A stretch of DNA of 64,000 nucleotides, taken from contig CAZVKC010000016.1 of NCBI GenBank assembly GCA_964627455.1, positions 43,652 to 107,651 of the forward strand, in the 5' to 3' direction. The notes below the pieces were generated by a model, which was not told the DNA's origin, made no database searches, and was given only the letters and a program-made list of their open reading frames with translations. Source of the DNA: F-183 sp964627455. GTDB lineage: Bacteria > Acidobacteriota > Terriglobia > Bryobacterales > Bryobacteraceae. Of this stretch, positions 25,562-33,789 are shown one piece after another (the stretch's first letter is position 1; each line of letters begins with the position of its first letter). Position numbers and translations under genes: made by a program.

Positions 25562-26669
25562 TACAACAGAACTCGTCGCGGTCGCCATGAGCGGCGGCGT
25601 GGATTCGTCCACGGTCGCGGCGATGATGCATCGCGACGGGCGCAATATCGTCGGCATGACGATGCAGTTGTGGAACCAGCGGCGGCTGCCGGAACTCGTG
25701 CCGGATGGTCCGACGGGGCGCTGCTGTTCGCTCGACGATGTATACGATGCGCGCTATGTCGCGGAAAAACTCGGCATCCCGTACTATGTCGTCAACTTCG
25801 AAAAGCGGTTCGAAGAGCAGGTGGTGAAGCCGTTCATCGACGAGTATCTGAACGGCCGCACGCCGATCCCCTGCACGCTCTGCAACAACCACATCAAGTT
25901 CGATCAGTTTCTGGAAATGGCGGCGGGAGTCCATGCCGATTACGTCGCGACTGGACATTACGCGCAGGTCGATTACGACGAGGCATCCGGCCGTTACCGC
26001 ATGAAGCGCGCGGCTGACGCGGCTAAGGATCAGACGTACTTTCTCTTCGGGCTCACGCAGCAGCAGCTCTCGCGGACTCTGTTTCCGCTGGGCGGCATGA
26101 CCAAGCCGCAGGTTCGCGAACTGGCGCGGGAACTCGGGGTGCCAATCTTCTCGAAGCCGGATTCGCAGGAGATCTGCTTCGTGCCGAACGGCGATTACGC
26201 GGCGTTCATGGACGCGTACTTCAAGGAACAGGGCATCGAACCTCGCACGGCCACTCGCGGCGAGATCGTGTCGTCCGAAGGCAAAGTGCTGGGCGAGCAC
26301 ACGGGCGTGCATCATTACACGGTGGGCCAGCGCAAGGGACTGGGTATCGCAGCGCGCGAACCGCTGTACGTGATCGCGACCGAACCGGCATCGCAGCGCG
26401 TCATCGTGGGACGCAACGAAGACCTGCTGCGGACAACGATGACGGTCAAGGACATGAACTGGATCTCCATTGCGCCGATCATTGCGCCCGTGCGGGGTTC
26501 CGTGCGGATCCGCAATAAGCATCTGCCGGCGCCTGCGACGATCACGCCGACGGCGGATCCGGCGCGGGTCGAGGTCCGGTTCGACGAACCGCAGCGCGCG
26601 ATCACGCCCGGCCAGGGCGCGGTCATGTACGACGGCGACATCGTGCTCGGCGGCGGTTGGATCGAGTAA
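25551..26669 (+). CDS. mnmA: tRNA-specific 2-thiouridylase
   Basis: 372 residues from ATG 25551 inside the end of the desulfurase gene. The PP-loop is S14-GGVDSS20. The first catalytic Cys is in IPCTLCNNHIKF and the second in SQEICFVPNGDY; the tRNA-binding block HYTVGQRKGLGI and the C-terminal beta-barrel (QRAITPGQGAVMYDGDIVLG) are intact. It makes 2-thiouridine at position 34 of the Lys, Glu and Gln tRNAs. Coupling to a cysteine desulfurase supplies the persulfide sulfur directly. Confidence 0.97.
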   Translation: MPANTTELVAVAMSGGVDSSTVAAMMHRDGRNIVGMTMQLWNQRRLPELVPDGPTGRCCSLDDVYDARYVAEKLGIPYYVVNFEKRFEEQVVKPFIDEYLNGRTPIPCTLCNNHIKFDQFLEMAAGVHADYVATGHYAQVDYDEASGRYRMKRAADAAKDQTYFLFGLTQQQLSRTLFPLGGMTKPQVRELARELGVPIFSKPDSQEICFVPNGDYAAFMDAYFKEQGIEPRTATRGEIVSSEGKVLGEHTGVHHYTVGQRKGLGIAAREPLYVIATEPASQRVIVGRNEDLLRTTMTVKDMNWISIAPIIAPVRGSVRIRNKHLPAPATITPTADPARVEVRFDEPQRAITPGQGAVMYDGDIVLGGGWIE

Positions 26670-26673
26670 CCAC

Positions 26674-27531
26674 GTGGCTGTCGCGCTGCTGGTGCGGTTC
26701 CTGTTGTTCTCGCTCGAACATTCGGGTGGCGCTGCGGATACGCTGGCGCGTCTATATGTTCGTGTCTTTGATTTATTGATCCCCAAGCTGCGGCGGACCG
26801 GATTACGTAACCTCCAGATCGCGGGATTGGCCGGCAGGCCGGAGATCGTCGACGGCGTCTTTGCGTCCATCGCGCGGATCCTCGTGTCGGTCGCTCGTGT
26901 CGGGCGCCTGAACAAGCAGAACATCCATCAGTTCATCGAATACGACGGGTTCGAGCATTACCACGAAGCCAAACGGCGAGGCCGCGGCGTGCTGTTCGCG
27001 ACCGCGCATCTCGGCAACTGGGAGTTTTCGGCCGTCGCGCATTCGCTGATGACGGAGCCGATGCATGTGGTCGTACGGCCGCTCGACAATCGCGCGGTCG
27101 ATGACATCATCGAGGCTCGGCGCGAAGCGACCGGCAACCACGTCATTTCGAAGAAGGACGCGGCTCGCGATATTCTGCGGGCGCTGAAGAAGAACGAGCC
27201 GGTGGGGATCCTCATCGATCAGAATGTGAGTCCCGCAGAGGGCGTGTTCATCGACTTCTTCGGAGTCCCGGCCTGCGCGGGCACCGCATTCGCGCGGCTC
27301 GCGGCGCATTCTGGCGCGGCGGTGATTCCCGGGTTCGCATTGTGGGACGCTTCGCGCCGCAAGTATGTGCTGCGCTTCTTCCCCCTGGTCGACATCACGG
27401 GCGACGCGGAACAGGACACGCGCAGGATCCACGCCGTGATCGAGCAAGTGATCCGCGAGTATCCGGACCAGTGGCTGTGGCTGCATCGCCGCTGGAAGAC
27501 GCGTCCGCCGGGCGAACCTTCCCTCTACTGA
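26674..27531 (+). CDS. Lysophospholipid/lipid A acyltransferase (LpxL/HtrB-like)
   Basis: 285 residues from GTG 26674, four bases after mnmA. An N-terminal hydrophobic segment (VAVALLVRFLLFSLEH) anchors it in the membrane. The catalytic motif H-x4-E is HLGNWE, preceded by GRGVLFATA. Further family blocks are VRPLDNRAVDD, ILIDQNVSPAEGVFIDFFG and PDQWLWLHRRWKTRP. Predicted to transfer a secondary acyl chain to lipid A or a similar acceptor. Co-transcription with mnmA looks positional rather than functional. Confidence 0.92.
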   Translation: MAVALLVRFLLFSLEHSGGAADTLARLYVRVFDLLIPKLRRTGLRNLQIAGLAGRPEIVDGVFASIARILVSVARVGRLNKQNIHQFIEYDGFEHYHEAKRRGRGVLFATAHLGNWEFSAVAHSLMTEPMHVVVRPLDNRAVDDIIEARREATGNHVISKKDAARDILRALKKNEPVGILIDQNVSPAEGVFIDFFGVPACAGTAFARLAAHSGAAVIPGFALWDASRRKYVLRFFPLVDITGDAEQDTRRIHAVIEQVIREYPDQWLWLHRRWKTRPPGEPSLY

Positions 27532-27544
27532 CTCCTATAGAATT

Positions 27545-29896
27545 TTGAGAGTGCCGTTTTTCGCTGTACTCTTCCTCTTTTCGGTGTCCGCCCAGGATGG
27601 CGCGGGTATCCTTGCTGCGCGCTGCCACCAATGCCATAGCGCCCAAACGAAGATGGGTGGAGTGCAACTGACGTCGTCCACGGAGGTCACGCAGGTGCGC
27701 GACCGGCTCCTTGCGGCGATCCGTTACGACGGCAAGATCAAGATGCCTCCGGGCGGTCCACTGCCGGCGGCGGAATCGGATGCACTGCGAAGGTGGATCG
27801 CCAGTGGCGCGCCGTGGTCCGGTGGTGTTGCGAAACCGGCGGCTTCCACGCACTGGGCGTTTCAAAAGGTAAAGCGCCCGGCAGGGGAGAACATCGATTC
27901 GTTCATCCAGGCGAAGTTGCAGGAGAAGGGATTAAGAGCTTCGGCGGAGGCCGATCGTCGTACGTTGATCCGCCGCGCAACCTTCGATCTACACGGTCTG
28001 CCTCCACCACAGACGGAGGTCGATGCCTTCATCAACGACACGCGTCCCGATGCATACGCGCGCTTGATCGACCGGCTCCTCGAGTCCCCGCGATATGGCG
28101 AAAAGTGGGGCAGGCACTGGCTGGACCTCGCCCGCTACGGCGACACATCCGGCTTCGAGCAGGATCCCTACCTACTGTATTCCTGGCGTTATCGCGACTA
28201 TGTGATTCAGTCGTTCAATCAGGACAAGCCGTACGATCGGTTCATCCGCGAACAGATCGCGGGTGATGAACTGTTCCCCGAGGATGTCGATGCCCAACAG
28301 GGCACGGGTTTCTATACGGTCGGGACAAACCGCGACATGCTGTACAAGGTCGAGGACATCAACCGCGAAGAACAGCTCACGGACTTCACCGATACGACCG
28401 GCAGCGTCTTTCTGGGACTCACCGTCGGCTGCGCCCGCTGCCATGATCACAAGTTCGATCCGCTACCGCAGCGTGATTACTACCGCATGCAGGCGATCTT
28501 CGCTCCTTTCGTGAAGATGCGCGTATTCCTGCATTACAACAACGCGCGCGGGTACGACCTCAATGAGAATACGCGCACCTTTCGCCTCTACGAACTGGGC
28601 GCGCAGTTGAGCGCGATGCTCGATCCGCACCGTTCGCGGTTGCGCGAGGCGCGTCTGGCCAAGTTGCCGAAAGAAGTCGGCGAGGCGTACCACACGCCCG
28701 ACGAGCGCAAGACTCCCGAGCAAAAGGCGATCGTGGATGCAAACACCAGGCAGTTCGAACCCACGGATGACGAGGTGTTCGCGCAACTGACTCCGGCCGA
28801 GAACGAGCGGCTGCGCAAGATCGAGCGGCGGCTGGTGACGATGTACAAGAACTATGCGCCGGGGCCGTTCTCACCTGCGATCACAGATATTGGTCGCGAA
28901 GCGCCGCGGACGTTCCTGCCGGCGAAAAGTGGGCGCGAAGCTGAAGAAGTTCGGCCGGGACTGTTGTCTGTCCTCGGCGGCGGGGACATCCCCGAACCGC
29001 CGCTGCAATCGCCGACCACGCTGCGGCGCAAGGCGCTCGCGGAATGGATCGCGTCACCAGAAAACCCACTCACCGCGCGCGTGATGGTGAACCGCATCTG
29101 GCAGTATCACTTTGGACGCGGCCTGAATCCGACCCCAAGCGACTTCGGAACGCGCGCCGGACTGCCGTCGCATCCGGAACTGCTGGACTGGCTTGCCTCG
29201 GAGTTTGTCGCGAAGAAGTGGTCGATCAAGGCGATGCACCGGCTGATCATGAACTCTGCCGTGTACAAGCAGAGCGCCCGGCCCGCCGCAGGCAGTCGCG
29301 CGGCAGAAGTCGATCCCGAGAACGCACTGCTGTCGCATTTCACGCGGCGGCGGCTGGATTCCGAAGAGATCCGCGATGCGGTGCTGGCGTCAGCTGGGAC
29401 CCTGAATCTGAAGATGGGCGGCCGGCCAGTGGTGCCTCCACTCGCGACCGAAGAACTGTACGGCATGAGCCAGCCGATCAACAACGCGTGGATCGTGACC
29501 GAGGACCGCAGCGAGCATACGCGACGGTCGATTTACCTCATCTCACGTCGCAACTTCCGCGTGCCGCTGCTCGAAGTGTTCGACCGGCCGGAAGGAGTGC
29601 TCAGCTGTTCGCGCCGCGAGTCTTCGACCACGGCTCCACAATCGCTGTCGCTATTGAACGGCCAGTTCACGTTGCAGCAGGCCGATGCGCTGGCTGCGAA
29701 ACTCGAAGCCGCGCCAGCGGATCCGGTGACGGCCGCATGGTCCGCCATATTCGGACGCCCACCAACAGAGATGGAAGCGGCGCGATCGAAGCAGTTCCTC
29801 GAAAAGCAGACCGCGACGCTCGGATCCCGCCGCGCGGCTCTTCTCGAAATGGCCCGCGGACTCTTCAACACCAACGAATTCCTGTACGTGGAGTAA
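27545..29896 (+). CDS. Cytochrome c/DUF1549-DUF1553 (PSD1-type) secreted protein
   Basis: 783 residues from TTG 27545 (GTG 27551 also possible), with a signal peptide (FFAVLFLFSVSAQ). A planctomycete-type cytochrome c domain with heme site C27-H-Q-C-H31 occupies the first ~95 residues. DUF1549 follows (NIDSFIQAKLQEKGL, RYGEKWGRHWLDLARYGDTSG), then DUF1553 (NPLTARVMVNRIWQYHFGRGL, HRLIMNSAVYKQSARP, RRRLDSEEIRDAVLASAG). Such proteins are encoded directly before DUF1501 proteins in Planctomycetes, Verrucomicrobia and Acidobacteria. A role in polymer or sulfated-glycan breakdown has been suggested, not proven. The DUF1501 gene starts eight bases downstream. Confidence 0.93.
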   Translation: MRVPFFAVLFLFSVSAQDGAGILAARCHQCHSAQTKMGGVQLTSSTEVTQVRDRLLAAIRYDGKIKMPPGGPLPAAESDALRRWIASGAPWSGGVAKPAASTHWAFQKVKRPAGENIDSFIQAKLQEKGLRASAEADRRTLIRRATFDLHGLPPPQTEVDAFINDTRPDAYARLIDRLLESPRYGEKWGRHWLDLARYGDTSGFEQDPYLLYSWRYRDYVIQSFNQDKPYDRFIREQIAGDELFPEDVDAQQGTGFYTVGTNRDMLYKVEDINREEQLTDFTDTTGSVFLGLTVGCARCHDHKFDPLPQRDYYRMQAIFAPFVKMRVFLHYNNARGYDLNENTRTFRLYELGAQLSAMLDPHRSRLREARLAKLPKEVGEAYHTPDERKTPEQKAIVDANTRQFEPTDDEVFAQLTPAENERLRKIERRLVTMYKNYAPGPFSPAITDIGREAPRTFLPAKSGREAEEVRPGLLSVLGGGDIPEPPLQSPTTLRRKALAEWIASPENPLTARVMVNRIWQYHFGRGLNPTPSDFGTRAGLPSHPELLDWLASEFVAKKWSIKAMHRLIMNSAVYKQSARPAAGSRAAEVDPENALLSHFTRRRLDSEEIRDAVLASAGTLNLKMGGRPVVPPLATEELYGMSQPINNAWIVTEDRSEHTRRSIYLISRRNFRVPLLEVFDRPEGVLSCSRRESSTTAPQSLSLLNGQFTLQQADALAAKLEAAPADPVTAAWSAIFGRPPTEMEAARSKQFLEKQTATLGSRRAALLEMARGLFNTNEFLYVE

Positions 29897-29904
29897 TAAC
29901 GACA

Positions 29905-31281
29905 ATGGACATGATGACGCGCCGGCATATGATCTTTCGTGCAGGCAAAGGCTTCAGCGGCGTTGCACTCGCCTCGATGATGGCGAATGCCGCGCACGCC
30001 GCGAAGGCCAGGAACATCATCTACATCTTCAACCACGGCGGCGTCAGCCACATCGATACGTTTGATCCGAAGCCGACCCTTGCGCGGTTGTCCGGCGAGA
30101 CGGTACCGGCAAGCTTTGCCGAGGGCCTCAAAACATCCCGCATCGACTTCCGCAAGGCGATCATGCGCGGATCTCCCTGGCAGTTCCGCAAACACGGCCA
30201 CGGCGGACTCGAGATGTCGGACCTCTTTCCCAACCTCAGCCGGCACGCCGACAAACTCGCGGTGATCCGCTCCTGCTACAGCGACGCGTTCGATCACGCC
30301 CCTGCGATCTTCCATTCGTGCACAGGCTCGCAATTCCCGGGACGCCCGTCGCTCGGCGCATGGGTCAGCTACGGACTCGGCAGCGAGAACAAGAACCTGC
30401 CCTCGTTCGTCGTGATGTCCGACGGCGCGATGAAGTCCGGTGCAGGCGCGTATGGCGCGGGATTCCTGCCCGCGACGTATCAAGGCACGATCTTCCGCAG
30501 CGGCAAGAGCCCGGTGTTGAACCTCGCCACGCCCGAGAACGTCAGCAGCGACGCGCAGAAAGAAACGCTCGGATACATCAACGACCTCAATCGCGCGCAC
30601 TTCGCATCACGCGAAGAGGACACGACGCTCGACGCGCGCATCAAGTCTTACGAACTCGCGTTTCGCATGCAGGCCGAGGCGCCGGGCGTCGTCGACATCA
30701 ATACTGAGACGGAAGCCACCCGCAAGATGTACGGCCTCGACGAACCCCTCACTGCCGACTTCGGACGCAAGTGCCTGCTCGCCCGCAGGCTCGTCGAACG
30801 TGGCGTCCGCTGCGTGCAACTGTTCTTCGGAACCAACCTCGGCGACGATTGGGACGACGCGCACAACGACCTTCTCGGATCGCACAACAAGATGTCGAAG
30901 AAGTCCGACCAGCCGATCGCAGCGCTCCTCACCGACCTCGAAGCGCGCGGACTGCTCGACTCGACGCTCGTCGTCTGGAACAGCGAGTTCGGGCGCACGC
31001 CGCTCGCGGAAGGCAAGAACGGGCGCGACCATCACCCGTACGGTTACTCGATGTGGATGGCCGGCGCAGGAATCAAAGGCGGCCGCGCGCTCGGCGCCAC
31101 CGATGAATTCGGGTTGCGCGCCGTAGATCAGCGCAAGTCGATCCACGACGTGCACGCCACAATCCTGCGCCTGATGGGCGTCGATCACACGAAGCTCACC
31201 TGGCGCTATCAAAGCCGCGACATGCGTCTCACCGATGTCCACGGCGAAGACGAGTTCACCAACTGGCTCCTGAACGCATAA
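29905..31281 (+). CDS. DUF1501 protein, Tat-exported, alkaline phosphatase-superfamily fold
   Basis: 458 residues from ATG 29905. The N-terminus MTRRHMIFRAGKGFSG and the following hydrophobic stretch form a twin-arginine signal. DUF1501 blocks: IYIFNHGGVSHIDTFDPKP, RSCYSDAFDHAPAIFHSCTG, GRPSLGAWVSYGLGS, LLARRLVERGVRCVQLF, VWNSEFGRTPLAEGKNGRDHH and the C-terminal HDVHATILRLMGVDH. The family is distantly related to sulfatases and phosphatases. It pairs with the upstream DUF1549/DUF1553 gene; both are likely periplasmic and act together. Confidence 0.94.
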   Translation: MDMMTRRHMIFRAGKGFSGVALASMMANAAHAAKARNIIYIFNHGGVSHIDTFDPKPTLARLSGETVPASFAEGLKTSRIDFRKAIMRGSPWQFRKHGHGGLEMSDLFPNLSRHADKLAVIRSCYSDAFDHAPAIFHSCTGSQFPGRPSLGAWVSYGLGSENKNLPSFVVMSDGAMKSGAGAYGAGFLPATYQGTIFRSGKSPVLNLATPENVSSDAQKETLGYINDLNRAHFASREEDTTLDARIKSYELAFRMQAEAPGVVDINTETEATRKMYGLDEPLTADFGRKCLLARRLVERGVRCVQLFFGTNLGDDWDDAHNDLLGSHNKMSKKSDQPIAALLTDLEARGLLDSTLVVWNSEFGRTPLAEGKNGRDHHPYGYSMWMAGAGIKGGRALGATDEFGLRAVDQRKSIHDVHATILRLMGVDHTKLTWRYQSRDMRLTDVHGEDEFTNWLLNA

Positions 31282-31319
31282 AAGCCGCGGATCCAGCAGC
31301 CAGTCGCTGGATCCGCGGC
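31280..31319 (-). terminator. Hairpin between convergent DUF1501 and nitric oxide reductase genes
   Basis: A perfect 14-bp stem (GCCGCGGATCCAGC with its complement) surrounds an eight-base loop. On the minus strand it is followed by TTTT, so it can terminate the nitric oxide reductase transcript; on the plus strand it has no T tract but may still stop or stabilise the DUF1501 mRNA. Confidence 0.65.
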
Positions 31320-31342
31320 GTCAGTCCACGGTTGACTTGGTC

Positions 31343-33613
31343 CTAGTCACCCATGGCAGGAGCGGTCTCGGGTTCTCTGGCAACGGCAGGCTTCTCAGCC
31401 TTCTTGCCGTTGCTGTGCAGGAACACGAAGGCCACCAGAATGAAGGCTCCCAGGGCGAACAGCGTATCGCCCGGGGCTCGCATCCACCGGAACGTCTGCA
31501 TCATCGGAGTGCCCATGAACTCCGTGCTGCGCGCATACCAGTATCCGTGTTCGACCGCAGCCCAAGTCTGCGCCAACCCTTGCGGCAGCAGGCTGCCGAC
31601 GCACATCGCCATCACGCCGCCATTGAGCGACCAGAAGGCGCTGCGCAACCAGTTCTCGCGCCACTGGACATCCGGGGCCATGGCGCGCAGGCAAACCAGC
31701 ATCAGGCCGATGCCCAGCATGCCGTACACACCGAAGAGCGCTGCGTGCCCGTGCAGCGGAGTCGTGTTGAGTCCCTGCATGTAGTAGAGCGCTGCCGGAG
31801 GATTGATCATGAAGCCGAACAGTCCCGCGCCGACCATGTTCCAGAACGCAACCGCGACGAAGAAGTACACCGGCCACTTGTAGCGCTGCGCCCATACGGT
31901 CAGGTTGCCGCGCCGCAGATCGTCGAGTGCGCCGTAGGCAACCAGCGTGAGCGGAACCACTTCGAGCGCGCTGAACACGCTGCCCCAGGCCAGTGCGACC
32001 GAAGGCGTACCGGAGAAGTACAGGTGATGACAGGTTCCGATGATGCCGCCGGCGAGGAAGATCGAGGCCGAGAGCAGCGCAGCCTTCGCCGCGAACGCCG
32101 GGCGAATGAGGCCGAGGCGAGTGAAGAAGAACGCGATCACCGTGGTGGCGAACACTTCGAAGAAGCCTTCCACCCAGAGGTGAACCACCCACCAGCGCCA
32201 GTATTCCACGATCGAGAGATTCGAGTGCTGGCCCCAGGTGAGACCAGCGCCGTAGAAGAGTCCGATGGCGGCGGCCGACATCAGGAACAACCAGATCAGT
32301 TGCTTCTGATCTCCCGCGGTTGCGAGCGCGGGTTTGATCGCGCGGACCACCAGGAATAGCCAGATCAACAGGCCAACAAACAGCAGGATCTGCCAGCCTC
32401 GCCCGAGTTCGACGTACTCATACCCTTGATGTCCCCAGAAGAACGATTGCGCGTCCGATAGCCGGTTCTTCACGCTGAGCCATTCTCCGGTAAGGGATCC
32501 GGCGACGATGACCAGCAACGCACCGAACAGCACGTTGACGCCGAGCGTCTGGAACTTGGGATCCTTGCCGCTGACGAGTGGACCGATGAACAAGCCGGCC
32601 GCAAGCCAGGCCGTCGCGATCCAGAAGATGCCGATCTGCACGTGCCAGGTGCGAGCCACGCTGTAAGGCAGGAAGTCCGCGATCTTGATGCCGTAGAAAC
32701 CGTCACCCTCGACGCCATAGTGCGCCGTAACGATGCCGAGCGTGATTTGCGTCAGGATCAGCGCCGCCACAACCCAGAAGTACTTCAGGGTCGCCTTCTG
32801 CGACGCGGTCGCGCGCCAGCTGCCCAGTGGATCCTGCTTCGGCAGCACGGACGGGGTCTCTTCGTCTTCGTGATTCCGCTGCGATGCGTACCACCAGACC
32901 ATTGCGCCGATGCCTGCCAGCAACATGATGATGCTGACGCCGGTCCACATCACGTTTTCGCCAGTCGGCCGGTTGCCAATCAGCGGCTCATAGGGCCAGT
33001 TGTTGGTGTACGAAATCGTATCGCCGGGGCGCTGTGCAGAGGCGGACCAGGCCGTCCAAAAGATGAAGCTGCTCAACAGCCGCATGCGTTCCGGGCTGCT
33101 GATGGTTCCCGCCGGAATCGCGTAGCTGACGTTGCCTTTCTGGAACACATCCGAATAATGCGCCAGGCATTTCTCAAATGCGCGGGCGCGAACCGGGTCG
33201 ATACGGATGAGATTCTGCGACGCGTCATAGCCGTTCGAACGATAAACCTTCTCGAGCCGGCCGCGCAATTTCGCCTGCGTTTCATTATCGAGTTCGGCGT
33301 AAGGCTTGCCGGCTTCGGCCGTCGCCCAATCGTCGAGGACAAAGGTAATTTCGCGATGCAGCCAGTCGGCGGTCCAGTCGGGCGCGACATAGGAGCCGTG
33401 TCCCCAAATCGAACCGAGTTGCATACCGCCCATGGACTGCCAGACGTTCTGCCCTGCTGCAACCGCCCCTTCCGCAGCCACGACATCACCTGATGTGGTG
33501 ACGATCCGCGACGGAATGGGCGGCATTTCCTGATAGATGCGTGTCCCGACCCAACCGAGGATCGAGAACGATATGAGTAAGACGAGTGCGAAGCTGATCC
33601 AGAGTTTTTTCAT
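31343..33613 (-). CDS. norZ: Quinol-dependent nitric oxide reductase (qNOR)
   Basis: 756 residues from ATG 33613. The protein has the N-terminal extension of single-subunit qNORs (GQNVWQSMGGMQLGSIWGHG, YVAPDWTADWLHRE) followed by a 12-helix heme-copper-oxidase-like core. FeB and heme ligands are visible in GTCHHLYFSG and TPLHGHAALFGVYG; a conserved Glu lies in VEGFFEVFATT. It reduces NO to N2O with electrons from quinol in the cytoplasmic membrane. No nitrite or nitrous oxide reductase is nearby, so it probably serves NO detoxification or a partial denitrification route. A CRP/FNR-type site lies at the expected distance upstream. Confidence 0.95.
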   Translation of the reverse strand: MKKLWISFALVLLISFSILGWVGTRIYQEMPPIPSRIVTTSGDVVAAEGAVAAGQNVWQSMGGMQLGSIWGHGSYVAPDWTADWLHREITFVLDDWATAEAGKPYAELDNETQAKLRGRLEKVYRSNGYDASQNLIRIDPVRARAFEKCLAHYSDVFQKGNVSYAIPAGTISSPERMRLLSSFIFWTAWSASAQRPGDTISYTNNWPYEPLIGNRPTGENVMWTGVSIIMLLAGIGAMVWWYASQRNHEDEETPSVLPKQDPLGSWRATASQKATLKYFWVVAALILTQITLGIVTAHYGVEGDGFYGIKIADFLPYSVARTWHVQIGIFWIATAWLAAGLFIGPLVSGKDPKFQTLGVNVLFGALLVIVAGSLTGEWLSVKNRLSDAQSFFWGHQGYEYVELGRGWQILLFVGLLIWLFLVVRAIKPALATAGDQKQLIWLFLMSAAAIGLFYGAGLTWGQHSNLSIVEYWRWWVVHLWVEGFFEVFATTVIAFFFTRLGLIRPAFAAKAALLSASIFLAGGIIGTCHHLYFSGTPSVALAWGSVFSALEVVPLTLVAYGALDDLRRGNLTVWAQRYKWPVYFFVAVAFWNMVGAGLFGFMINPPAALYYMQGLNTTPLHGHAALFGVYGMLGIGLMLVCLRAMAPDVQWRENWLRSAFWSLNGGVMAMCVGSLLPQGLAQTWAAVEHGYWYARSTEFMGTPMMQTFRWMRAPGDTLFALGAFILVAFVFLHSNGKKAEKPAVAREPETAPAMGD

Positions 33614-33630
33614 TGATGGTGGCGTTCCCT

Positions 33631-33680
33631 GTATGCAACGATACGGCGCATCGCGCGCCGGCGCTGTGACCAAAGTCACG
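33631..33680 (-). promoter_or_regulatory. CRP/FNR-family-activated promoter of the nitric oxide reductase gene
   Basis: TGTGA-CCAAAG-TCACG at 33665-33680 fits the CRP/FNR-family pattern of two TGTGA-type half sites six bases apart. On the minus strand the hexamer TATCGT (33643-33638) has its -10 placement exactly where a class II activator site centred at -41.5 requires it. The predicted transcript would start near 33631, 18 bases before the ATG. There is no good -35 box, as expected for an activator-dependent promoter. CRP/FNR-family regulators (DNR, NnrR) control NO reductase genes in other bacteria. Confidence 0.5.
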
Positions 33681-33733
33681 AGACATTAGAAGGACTCTAT
33701 TACCAACGAAAAAATCTTGAGGGGATCGCCCGA

Positions 33734-33762
33734 TTGTCGCCCTCTGACCGGTCTTCTATTCT
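33734..33762 (+). promoter_or_regulatory. Possible sigma-70 promoter for the Ig-like protein gene
   Basis: TTGTCG (33734-33739) and TATTCT (33757-33762) are separated by 17 bases; each matches four of six consensus positions. It would start transcription about 20 bases before ATG 33790. Confidence 0.35.
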
Positions 33763-33789
33763 GAGGCTTCCGTACTGGAACCTTTGTAT

